Numbered from the stretch's first letter, positions 1 through 5,768 are shown. The stretch is DNA of 6,787 nt from Oscillospiraceae bacterium (GCA_022792755.1 JAAWBP010000133.1:1-6787); one strand, 5' to 3'. Numbers and translations: made by a program. Notes: generated from the sequence alone by a model not told the origin.

Positions 1-93
1 CCGCATTCCGAGCCCGAGAACGCAGCCAGCACGTCTTTTCTGACGTTCTGGGGCGTGTTTGCCCTTGTCAATCGAGGGTAGGATACACCAACG
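1..93 (-). other. Downstream part of the TPP-controlled leader; gene start not identified
   Basis: This is the stretch transcribed after the riboswitch terminator, read on the minus strand. It holds no recognisable ribosome-binding site with a well-placed start codon. The only ATG (minus strand, positions 6-4) lies at the window edge without a Shine-Dalgarno sequence. Two small hairpins are visible on the minus strand: GGGC-AAACAC-GCCC and ACGTC-AGAAAA-GACGT. One minus frame is open from the terminator to the edge but reads like no family I know. The regulated gene, presumably for thiamin synthesis, salvage or uptake, most likely lies to the left of the window. Confidence 0.4.
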
Positions 94-120
94 AAAAAAC
101 CGCACGGCCAGGCCATGCGG
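94..120 (-). terminator. Intrinsic terminator of the TPP riboswitch (attenuator)
   Basis: On the minus strand, CCGCATGG (120-113) pairs with CCGTGCGG (107-100), including one U-G pair, around a 5-nt loop. Six T residues follow (99-94). It lies about 30 nt past the TPP aptamer, the usual place for a transcription-attenuation expression platform. Binding of thiamin pyrophosphate should favour this terminator. I did not work out the competing antiterminator. Confidence 0.82.
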
Positions 121-150
121 TACAAAACGAAACGCTGTTATTTCACGTTC

Positions 151-245
151 AATCTTCCTACGATGGCATTATCCACATCAGGTCAAAGGGTCACAAGCGG
201 AACCACGCTCGTTCTCAGCCACAATTTCATGCAGCACCCCCGATT
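151..245 (-). promoter_or_regulatory. TPP riboswitch (THI element) aptamer
   Basis: The minus strand carries the ordered conserved blocks of the thiamin pyrophosphate aptamer. Helix P1 is AAUC (245-242) closing with GAUU (154-151). The GGGGUGC block follows, then CUGAGA (218-213), then ACCCUUUGACCUGAU, and finally UGGAUAAUGCCA followed by CGUAGGAA. Compared with the E. coli thiM element as I recall it, the P4 pair C-G is replaced by a G-U wobble, so pairing is kept. The final purine run is one base shorter than in thiM. The element senses TPP and normally represses thiamin biosynthesis or transport genes in cis. A promoter just upstream and a terminator downstream complete the switch. The controlled gene is outside the window. 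Confidence 0.93.
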
Positions 246-253
246 TCGTTCGT

Positions 254-283
254 ACTATATCACATTTTGTCCCAGGCTGTCAA
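254..283 (-). promoter_or_regulatory. Sigma-A promoter of the TPP riboswitch transcript
   Basis: On the minus strand TTGACA (283-278) and TATAGT (259-254) are separated by 18 bp, with an upstream TG making an extended -10. Predicted transcription start is near 247, a few bases before the first riboswitch helix. The promoter diverges from the tRNA-Leu promoter, with about 80 bp between the two -35 boxes. Confidence 0.85.
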
Positions 284-365
284 TAAAGGTTTACCCTATT
301 TGCCTTTGCCAAATTGGGTTTCTGGAAGGTCTTCGCCCTGAGCGGGGATTTTTTGAGGAATCCGC

Positions 366-394
366 TTGACATTTTTTGCATCGCTTGCTATAAT
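366..394 (+). promoter_or_regulatory. Consensus sigma-A promoter of the tRNA-Leu gene
   Basis: TTGACA (366-371) and TATAAT (389-394) are both exact consensus with a 17-bp spacer and an extended TGn before the -10. Predicted start is around 400-402, leaving only a short 5' leader to be removed from the tRNA precursor by RNase P. This strength is typical of stable-RNA genes. Confidence 0.92.
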
Positions 395-408
395 AGAAAA
401 GCTGAAAT

Positions 409-492
409 GCGAGTGTGCTGGAATCGGCAGACAGGCACGTTTGAGGGGCGTGTGTCTTTGGCGTACGGGTTCAAGTCCCGTCACTCGCACCA
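409..492 (+). tRNA. tRNA-Leu (anticodon GAG)
   Basis: An 84-nt type II tRNA folds cleanly. The acceptor GCGAGTG (409-415) pairs perfectly with CACTCGC (482-488). The anticodon stem CACGT/GCGTG closes a 7-nt loop whose anticodon GAG lies at 443-445. A long variable arm, as expected for leucine tRNA, has a TGTC-TTT-GGCG shape. The T-arm is ACGGG-TTCAAGT-CCCGT. The 3' CCA is encoded (490-492). It reads the leucine codons CUC and CUU. The gene stands alone with its own promoter and terminator and is not part of a visible tRNA cluster. Confidence 0.96.
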
Positions 493-496
493 GACT

Positions 497-533
497 GAGT
501 CTGGACGCAATTCGCGTTCAGACTCTTTTCTTT
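497..533 (+). terminator. Rho-independent terminator of tRNA-Leu
   Basis: GAGTCTGGACGC (497-508) pairs with GCGTTCAGACTC (514-525), 12 bp with one G-U pair, around loop AATTC. It is followed by TTTTCTTT (526-533). It begins 4 nt after the CCA end, so the tRNA is a monocistronic unit. Its two arms contain the only GAGTC and GACTC 5-mers that I found in the whole window. Confidence 0.93.
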
Positions 534-608
534 GCCTAGGAACCGAAATATGCACTTCGACCATCGTCTTTTTGGCACCCTCATCGCAGCGACAATCCAC
601 TGCAGATC

Positions 609-639
609 AATCGCGCACTGTTATGGTGCGTGATTTTTT
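609..639 (+). terminator. Orphan intrinsic terminator-like hairpin
   Basis: AATCGCGCAC (609-618) pairs with GTGCGTGATT (626-635) over 10 bp with one G-U, around a 7-nt loop. The T-run extends to 639. On the plus strand this is a good intrinsic terminator, yet the tRNA already has its own terminator about 75 nt upstream and no gene lies between them. It could be a backup terminator, the end of an unseen small RNA, or a relic of a lost gene. Confidence 0.6.
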
Positions 640-687
640 CATGATCTTCTGCATGAAAAGACGGATTTTCTGTAGCTTTATTCCGTC
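636..687. repeat. Two abutting inverted repeats
   Basis: TTTTCATG (636-643) and CATGAAAA (652-659) form a perfect 8-bp inverted repeat with an 8-nt centre. It is immediately followed by GACGGA (660-665) and TCCGTC (682-687), a 6-bp inverted repeat with a 16-nt loop. Together with the terminator-like hairpin ending at 635, three inverted repeats lie end to end without gaps. The function is unknown; they could be protein-binding sites or part of a structured RNA. Confidence 0.5.
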
Positions 688-818
688 AGGAGAGGCTTGA
701 AAACCGCCCTGGTGGGAAGCTTTTAAGAATAATCGAACGACTGCCTCCACTCGAAAAGGATCAAAAGAGAGCGGGAAATGAGGGCTACTTTCAGAAAAAC
801 AATTTAAAAAGACAACAT

Positions 819-853
819 CAGTCCTTTTTATTGGACTGTTTGCGGTTTATCAT
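819..853 (+). promoter_or_regulatory. Candidate promoter with overlapping operator-like palindrome for the restriction-modification operon
   Basis: CAGTCC (819-824) and GGACTG (833-838) form a perfect 6-bp palindrome with an AT-rich 8-nt centre. A plausible -10, TATCAT (848-853), lies 17 bp downstream of TTTTTA (825-830), a weak -35 that falls in the centre of the palindrome. An alternative pair, TTGGAC (831-836) with CATAAC (854-859), is similarly weak. Transcription would start near 860, shortly before the first methyltransferase gene. A binding protein on the palindrome would occlude the -35, which would suit autoregulation. No C (controller) protein gene is visible in the window. Confidence 0.42.
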
Positions 854-887
854 CATAACATAAGCTCCCCTGTTGTACCCTAAATGA

Positions 888-1961
888 ATGATGAATAAAG
901 GAATGGCGAGTAAGATGAACGGGAACAAAGCTGATTCATATAAAAAGCTGTGGATCAACAACCGAAGATATCTGGGAAACAAATACAAGCTGCTTGACTT
1001 CATCAAACAGGTCGTAAAGGATGAATGCCGCGGGATCGAGACCGTCGCAGATATTTTTTCAGGAACCGGGGCGGTGGCTTCTGCCTTTTCCGACAGACGG
1101 TTAATCACAAACGACCTCATGTACAGCAGCTATATCTGCAATTTAGCCTGGTTCGGCAGCCAAAAATACGATCCCGGCAAAATGATCGATTTCATCGCCC
1201 GGTATAACGCCTCCTCGCCCAAACGAGAAAACTACATGTCGAAGAATTTTTCCGGCACCTTCTTCAGCCGCAGCGACTGCATGAAAATCGGATTCATCAG
1301 AAACGACATCGACAAAAGCTTCCGGGCGGGAGCGATCAACGATAGGGAACGCGCCCTGCTGATCACCTCGCTGTTATATGCGATGGACAAAATTGCCAAC
1401 ACCTGCGGCCACTACGATGCCTACATCCAAGGGGCGGTTTATGAAAAAGAGCTCGAGCTTTCCGTCCCGCAGGCTTCCAACAGCAACCACCCCGGCAACG
1501 TCTGCTATAACACCGATGCAAACAAGCTGGTGAAAAAGATAACGGCCGACCTGGTTTACATCGACCCGCCGTATAATTCCAGGCAGTACTGCGACGCCTA
1601 CCATCTCCTCGAAAATGTGGCGGGATGGAAAAAGCCGAAGGTTTACGGGGTTGCCAAAAAGATGGACAGAAAGCGGTTAAAAAGCGATTACTGCACCATG
1701 AAGGCGCCGGAAGCGTTTGAGCAGTTGATTAAAGACATAAAAAGCAGATACATTTTGTTTTCCTACAACAACATGGCCGCCAAAGGAAACGACCGCTCAA
1801 ACGCCAAAATTTCGGACGGCGACATTATGAGGATTCTCAAAGCTAAAGGAGATGTAAAGGTATTCTCCGAAAGCTACAAGGCATTTTCGACCGGCAAAAC
1901 GAACTTGCCCGAACACGAAGAAAGGCTGTTTCTGTGTACCTGTTATGATAATAACAAGTGA
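888..1961 (+). CDS. D12-class adenine-specific DNA methyltransferase (type IIS restriction-modification, first)
   Basis: This predicted N6-adenine DNA methyltransferase transfers a methyl group from S-adenosylmethionine to one strand of the target of the downstream endonuclease. Numbered from 888 (357 aa), motif X is YLGNK at 28-32, motif I is DIFSGTG at 55-61, and catalytic motif IV is DPPY at 226-229, followed by NSRQYCDAYH. This order (X-I-IV) is that of the D12/alpha group, and the NSRQY extension resembles the M.FokI-type subgroup more than Dam. The start is uncertain. ATG 888 has no Shine-Dalgarno sequence. ATG 903 directly abuts AAAGGA (897-902). ATG 915 has that AAAGGA at 12 nt and still retains every motif (348 aa). 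The gene overlaps the next methyltransferase by 17 nt, so the two are translationally coupled. The family is secure; the target base and sequence are not readable from the protein. Confidence 0.93.
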   Translation: MMNKGMASKMNGNKADSYKKLWINNRRYLGNKYKLLDFIKQVVKDECRGIETVADIFSGTGAVASAFSDRRLITNDLMYSSYICNLAWFGSQKYDPGKMIDFIARYNASSPKRENYMSKNFSGTFFSRSDCMKIGFIRNDIDKSFRAGAINDRERALLITSLLYAMDKIANTCGHYDAYIQGAVYEKELELSVPQASNSNHPGNVCYNTDANKLVKKITADLVYIDPPYNSRQYCDAYHLLENVAGWKKPKVYGVAKKMDRKRLKSDYCTMKAPEAFEQLIKDIKSRYILFSYNNMAAKGNDRSNAKISDGDIMRILKAKGDVKVFSESYKAFSTGKTNLPEHEERLFLCTCYDNNK

Positions 1962-2874
1962 TTTTGTACAATCCCCACTGAATTATACAGGTGGTAAATT
2001 CAAACTGCTACCCCAAATCGTTCCGTTTTTCCCCGGCCGGATCGACACCTTTGTAGATTTGTTCTGCGGCGGGGGGAACGTTGGGGTCAACATTCCCTGC
2101 CGCCATTTGATTTTAAACGACCTGGATCAAAATTTATCACGCCTGTTCCACACCTTAAAAGAACAGGACAAGGCCGCTACCTTTGAATGCATTTTCCGGA
2201 TCATAGAGCGGTATGGGCTTTCGGACACGGACAAAAACGGATACGAATTTTACCACTGCGACAGCTCGAAGGGGTTGGCCGGCTATAATAAAGCCCCCTA
2301 CCTGGAGCTGAGGCATGACTTCAACGAAAAACAGTACAGCGGTGCTTCCCGCGACCTGGCGCTTTACACATTAATGGTCTACTCTTTTAACAATCAACTT
2401 CGGTTCAACAGCCGCGGGGAGTTCAATCTGCCTGTCGGAAAACGGGACTTTAACGCCAGCATGCAGAAAAAGCTGTCGGATTTTATCGATAAGCTCCAGT
2501 CGGCCTCTTGTTCTTTTACCAGCCTGGATTTCAGGGCGTTCGATTGTTCTGCGCTGGGGCAAAACGATTTCGTTTACATGGATCCGCCCTACCTGATCAC
2601 CTGCGCGACCTATAATGAAAAAGGGGGATGGAGCGAACGGCACGAAAGGGAACTGCTGCATTTTATCGACCGTTTGGATCAAAACGGCATCCGCTTCGCC
2701 CTGTCGAACGTGCTGAGGAGTAAGGGGAGGGAAAACGCCGTTTTAATCGATTGGCTGGACAGGAACGCAGGCCGCTGCCAGGTAAAACACCTGAATTATC
2801 ACTATTCCAATTCAAACTACCAGACAAAAGACCGGACAAAAAACAGCGAGGAAGTTTTAATCGTCAACTATTAG
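1945..2874 (+). CDS. Dam-like D12-class adenine-specific DNA methyltransferase (type IIS restriction-modification, second)
   Basis: This second predicted N6-adenine methyltransferase (309 aa) is the likely partner that modifies the other strand of the asymmetric target. The SAM-binding N-terminal motif NYTGGKFKLL is at 13-22, motif I is DLFCGGG at 38-44, and catalytic DPPY is at 213-216, followed by LITCATYNE. These are the hallmarks of the Dam/DpnM/EcoRV methylase family, and the length is typical. Its start lies within the end of the preceding gene with no clear ribosome site nearby, so translation probably depends on reinitiation by ribosomes finishing the first methyltransferase. Its TAG stop is embedded in the ribosome site of the endonuclease gene. 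It might act alone as a GATC methylase, but co-location with a second methyltransferase and an endonuclease argues for paired modification of an asymmetric site. Confidence 0.94.
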   Translation: MIITSDFVQSPLNYTGGKFKLLPQIVPFFPGRIDTFVDLFCGGGNVGVNIPCRHLILNDLDQNLSRLFHTLKEQDKAATFECIFRIIERYGLSDTDKNGYEFYHCDSSKGLAGYNKAPYLELRHDFNEKQYSGASRDLALYTLMVYSFNNQLRFNSRGEFNLPVGKRDFNASMQKKLSDFIDKLQSASCSFTSLDFRAFDCSALGQNDFVYMDPPYLITCATYNEKGGWSERHERELLHFIDRLDQNGIRFALSNVLRSKGRENAVLIDWLDRNAGRCQVKHLNYHYSNSNYQTKDRTKNSEEVLIVNY

Positions 2875-2878
2875 GAGG
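2873..2878 (+). promoter_or_regulatory. Strong ribosome-binding site that sets the endonuclease start
   Basis: AGGAGG overlaps the TAG stop of the second methyltransferase (2872-2874) and lies 7 nt before ATG 2886. It fixes the endonuclease start at 2886 rather than at the upstream in-frame ATG 2751, which lies inside the methyltransferase. It is the only textbook ribosome site in the operon, so endonuclease translation can initiate independently after the methyltransferases. Confidence 0.88.
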
Positions 2879-2885
2879 ATCTGCG

Positions 2886-4667
2886 ATGGATTTACTTTGG
2901 AGTGCTTCGACAACAATGCGCAATCCTGAACGGGCGTATCCGTTCCTCAAAACCGCAAGCGAAATCGAAAACCGCGTTTGGGACGACGAAACCCAGATGG
3001 TTTACCAAAGCCTGCTGATTAAAAACCGCTGCTATACGCCGACCAAGCAGCATTTAAGCCAACGTCAAATCGACCTTTTAAACGATCTGACTTATGAGCT
3101 GTCGTACGACGAGGCGCGGGATATTTTTGACAGCAAGGAGTATGTAGATGCCCCTATGCGTGGGAGGACTTCCCTCGACCCTCTCGAAAAGCTGGGCCTG
3201 GTCTCTTTGGAATATGACCGGGAAACCTGTGCCCACCGGGTCAAAATCACCGAGCTGGGCAGGTCGTTTCTCGAAAACAAGGTCGATTTAGAGGCCGTTG
3301 TTTTTTCGAACTTGCTGAAATTCCAATACCCCAACCCGCTGAGCAGTGACTGCAGGAACTATAACACCAAGCCATTTATCAACACCCTCAGGCTGATCAA
3401 GAGGGTCAACGAGCTCTGCGCCCGGCGCGGGGAAAAGGCGAAAGGGGTTTCTAAAGACGAATTCGGCATCTTCGTGCTCTCCGTCAAGTCCTATCGGGAG
3501 GTCGAACAGAAAGCCGAACAGCTTTTAGAATACCGGCATACCATGCGGGCGCTGCCGTCGGACACCGACCGCGAGGCGTTTAGAACCGCCTTTGTCCAGG
3601 AATATCTCCGCACCTTTGTCGAGCCGGTAAACAACACCCGGGAATACGCCGACAACATCATCCGCTATCTGCGGCTGACAAAGTACATCTATATCCGCGG
3701 GGGCGGGTATTACGTCGATCTGGAACCCCGCAGGATGGTGGAGATCAACGCCCTGCTGGAGCATGACAACGGTTCGGCTCAAGAATTCACTCTGGAAGGG
3801 TACAAAAGATACATTGCCGACTACCATGCCTATGCCCTGCCGTTTGAAACACTTGAAACGCTTTCAAAAATCGCCCGTGATATTGCCGGTGAAATCCATT
3901 CGCTTGAGGCTTTGTTGGGCGAGGAGCCCACCGCCTATTCCCTGGCCGCGGACATCGAAGGCTTGAAGCGGCAGATTGAAGCGCTGAGGAGAGATAGGGC
4001 GAGGCTTCAGAATCTCAAGCTGAAAGCGGATTACCAGAAGGCGGAGCAGATCGATGAAGCCATCACCGCGCTTTCCAACATTCGGAAGCTCGGGATGAAG
4101 CCCTCGGTCGCCCTGGAAAAGTGGACTAACATCGCGCTGAATATCATCGGCGATGCGCTTCTCATCAAGCCGAACGCGCCGTTAGGGGACGATAATGAGC
4201 CCACCTTTACCGCGCCGGCGGGCGTCCCCGACATCGAATGCTACTACGACGGCTTTGGGGCGATCTGCGAGGTCACCATGCTCACGGGCAGAGACCAGTG
4301 GTTTAACGAAGGCCAGCCGGTTATGCGGCATCTGCGCAGCTTTGAGGATGCAAACAGCACCGTGCCGAACTACTGCCTCTTCATCGCGCCCTCCCTCCAT
4401 ACGGACACCTTGAACACCTTCTGGATCGCTGTGAAATACGAATACCAGGGGAAACGGCAAAAAATGATCCCCCTTACGATTTCGCAGCTGATCGAAATCC
4501 TAAGAGGGATCAAAAAGGCCAGGGAAAACGACAGGCGGGTTTCAAAGGACGACATGCTAACGCTCTATGAAGCCTGTGTAGAAATCGACGCCCTGCCTGA
4601 TTCCACCAAGTGGAACGCCCACATTACGAAAGCGATCCGGGACTGGCAGTCCCGGATCGCCTGCTGA
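2886..4667 (+). CDS. AlwI/BstNBI/PleI-family type IIS restriction endonuclease
   Basis: This 593-aa predicted endonuclease should bind an asymmetric 5-bp site and cleave a few bases to one side. It aligns by eye along its whole length with N.BstNBI (about 604 aa) as I recall that sequence. Shared blocks include LLKFQYP (143-149), RYLRLTKY (260-267) and YCLFIAP (496-502). A helical, charged linker at about 326-405 separates the N-terminal recognition half from the C-terminal PD-(D/E)XK nuclease. Acidic residues E411, D449 (in VPDIE), E462 (in CEVT) and E475 (in NEGQPV) match the four active-site acids I recall for N.BstNBI (E418, D456, E469, E482) with a constant offset of 7. The catalytic site therefore looks intact. 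No separate small subunit, like that of BspD6I, is encoded nearby. The enzyme may cut both strands as a transient homodimer (PleI/MlyI/AlwI style) or mainly nick. The gene end overlaps a strong palindrome. Confidence 0.94.
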   Translation: MDLLWSASTTMRNPERAYPFLKTASEIENRVWDDETQMVYQSLLIKNRCYTPTKQHLSQRQIDLLNDLTYELSYDEARDIFDSKEYVDAPMRGRTSLDPLEKLGLVSLEYDRETCAHRVKITELGRSFLENKVDLEAVVFSNLLKFQYPNPLSSDCRNYNTKPFINTLRLIKRVNELCARRGEKAKGVSKDEFGIFVLSVKSYREVEQKAEQLLEYRHTMRALPSDTDREAFRTAFVQEYLRTFVEPVNNTREYADNIIRYLRLTKYIYIRGGGYYVDLEPRRMVEINALLEHDNGSAQEFTLEGYKRYIADYHAYALPFETLETLSKIARDIAGEIHSLEALLGEEPTAYSLAADIEGLKRQIEALRRDRARLQNLKLKADYQKAEQIDEAITALSNIRKLGMKPSVALEKWTNIALNIIGDALLIKPNAPLGDDNEPTFTAPAGVPDIECYYDGFGAICEVTMLTGRDQWFNEGQPVMRHLRSFEDANSTVPNYCLFIAPSLHTDTLNTFWIAVKYEYQGKRQKMIPLTISQLIEILRGIKKARENDRRVSKDDMLTLYEACVEIDALPDSTKWNAHITKAIRDWQSRIAC

Positions 4668-4679
4668 TCTTAAAATCAG
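4632..4679. terminator. Candidate bidirectional terminator between convergent genes
   Basis: GCGATCCGGGACT (4632-4644) and AGTCCCGGATCGC (4648-4660) form a perfect 13-bp inverted repeat with a 3-nt loop. It lies inside the last codons of the endonuclease gene, whose stop is at 4665-4667. A second small repeat, CTGAT/ATCAG (4664-4668/4675-4679), follows. T-runs are poor in both directions (minus side TTTCGT, plus side ATCTTAAAA), so termination efficiency is uncertain. The position between converging transcription units supports a terminator role. Confidence 0.62.
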
Positions 4680-4690
4680 GCACCGCCGCC

Positions 4691-5647
4691 CTACCAGAGG
4701 TAATCCTTGAGCAGCCGGAAGCGTTCAACCGATGCGCCGGTGATTGTCTCGTGGCCGAAGTACCGGTAAACGCGGATTTCCTTCTTGCAGGCCATATGGT
4801 TATAGGCGGCAAAGACGGTGGAAGGCGGGGTAATCAAATCGACCAGGCCGGTGAAGACGACCGTATCGCAGCTGATATTCGGTGCGTGGTTCATCAGGTC
4901 GAAATAGCTCAGGGTTTTCATCGCCCGTTCTTCGACAGCCGGGTCGGGGTTTTGGCGGAAATACTGGTTGATCTCGAGGTAGGGATCCTGCTGCGCCAGA
5001 TCGATCGCCCGGCGGAAATGGCATAAATACGGGTAGTTGACGACGGCAGCGGACGGAATGTCTGTCAGCGCGGCGGCGGCAAGCGACAAAGCGCCGCCCT
5101 GGCTCCCCCCTGTGACGGCGATTTTCGCCCGGTCGACGCAATCCATTGAAGTGACGATTTCCAGAAGGCGAACAGCGTCCATATAAACCGCGCGGTAATA
5201 GTAGGTTTCCGGGGATTCAATCCCCTTGGTCATCCATCCAACGGCGTGACCGCTCGCGGACGGAAGGGGGTCTTCGCTGCCGCCCTGCTGCCCGCGAACC
5301 AGAAGCTGTGCCGACACATAGCCGTGGAAGGCGCCGAGAACCGTCTCCTCCAAAGCACTGCAGCCCCAGTTATATCCGTGATAGCTGACAAGGCCGGAGA
5401 AAGGGCCTTCCCCAACGGGTTTGGCAAAATAAGCGCTGATCCGGGCGCCGTGCATCCCCTCGAAGCTGAGCTCGTACAGCTCGATGTTTTTGGCGGGATA
5501 AGGAAGCGGCGTTAAGGAATACTCCATCGGCACTTTTGCAAGCTCCTGCTTGGTCTCCGCCCAAAACGTGTCGAAATCCTCCTGCCGGGTCAGCTCGGGT
5601 TTGTATTGTTGCAGTTCTTCTAATGGAAGGTCATATGGCTGTGCCAT
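4691..5647 (-). CDS. CE7-family acetyl esterase (acetyl xylan esterase / cephalosporin-C deacetylase)
   Basis: This 318-aa intracellular serine esterase removes acetyl groups from small acetylated sugars, xylo-oligosaccharides and often cephalosporin C. CE7 members such as Bacillus subtilis Cah have the same length and form hexamers. The alpha/beta-hydrolase signatures are complete: the SYHGY oxyanion region (88-92), RGQQGG (118-123), nucleophile S182 in GGSQGG, D270 in GLVD, and H299 in GHE. These lie one residue after the Cah triad positions (S181, D269, H298) as I recall them. No signal peptide is seen. I chose ATG 5647 because AAAGGA lies 10 nt upstream and the length fits the family. An upstream in-frame ATG at 5701 would add 18 atypical residues. 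It lies 121 nt downstream of the DUF2461 gene on the same strand, with a palindrome in between suggesting its own control. The natural substrate cannot be told from the sequence. Confidence 0.94.
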   Translation of the reverse strand: MAQPYDLPLEELQQYKPELTRQEDFDTFWAETKQELAKVPMEYSLTPLPYPAKNIELYELSFEGMHGARISAYFAKPVGEGPFSGLVSYHGYNWGCSALEETVLGAFHGYVSAQLLVRGQQGGSEDPLPSASGHAVGWMTKGIESPETYYYRAVYMDAVRLLEIVTSMDCVDRAKIAVTGGSQGGALSLAAAALTDIPSAAVVNYPYLCHFRRAIDLAQQDPYLEINQYFRQNPDPAVEERAMKTLSYFDLMNHAPNISCDTVVFTGLVDLITPPSTVFAAYNHMACKKEIRVYRYFGHETITGASVERFRLLKDYLW

Positions 5648-5719
5648 GCTTATCAATTCCTTTCGATGCGGTTTCCGTTCGGTTTGACTTTTAAAGATCA
5701 ACAGCTGGAAAGAAAATGC

Positions 5720-5751
5720 AAATATACCAATCGTATATTTAGATCAATCAA
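5720..5751 (-). promoter_or_regulatory. Operator-like palindrome and weak promoter upstream of the CE7 esterase gene
   Basis: AAATATAC (5720-5727) and GTATATTT (5733-5740) form a perfect 8-bp inverted repeat with centre CAATC. On the minus strand a TATATT (5726-5721) within one arm could serve as -10, with TTGATT (5751-5746) as -35. The 19-bp spacing is longer than ideal. A dimeric repressor or activator bound here would control the esterase gene, as expected for a carbohydrate-inducible gene. The regulator is not in the window. Confidence 0.5.
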
Positions 5752-5768
5752 AACAAATTGGACTTGCT

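Larger units (their letters stand above)
534..887. other. Intergenic region between tRNA-Leu and the restriction-modification operon
   Basis: No convincing gene lies in these 354 bases. The open frames running through it carry no recognisable family and lack good ribosome sites. AGGAGAGG near 690 precedes only a nine-codon TTG frame. The region contains three contiguous inverted repeats (609-687) and, at its right end, a palindrome over a candidate promoter (819-853). The part from about 720 to 830 is visibly AT-rich. It may mark the left edge of the acquired restriction module, but no tRNA 3'-end duplication is visible. Confidence 0.5.

Noticed and set aside
325..362. GC-rich stretch followed by six T residues upstream of the tRNA promoter
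   Set aside because: The stem is only about 3-4 bp (CCC/GGG) and no plus-strand transcript precedes it, so a terminator call is not justified.
314..700. 128-aa and 75/84-aa open frames across the riboswitch and tRNA region
   Set aside because: They are translations through the TPP aptamer, the tRNA-Leu gene and its terminator, without ribosome sites or family resemblance.
745..765. Possible tRNA 3'-end duplication (CACTCG)
   Set aside because: Only six bases match the tRNA end and the match does not extend, so it is not a credible attachment-site repeat.
2751..2885. N-terminal extension of the endonuclease from ATG 2751
   Set aside because: It would overlap the Dam-like methyltransferase gene, whereas ATG 2886 has an AGGAGG at ideal spacing and gives a length close to that of the family.
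5648..5701. Esterase start at ATG 5701
   Set aside because: It adds 18 residues unlike CE7 N-termini and reaches toward the operator-like palindrome. ATG 5647 gives the typical 318 aa with a ribosome site.
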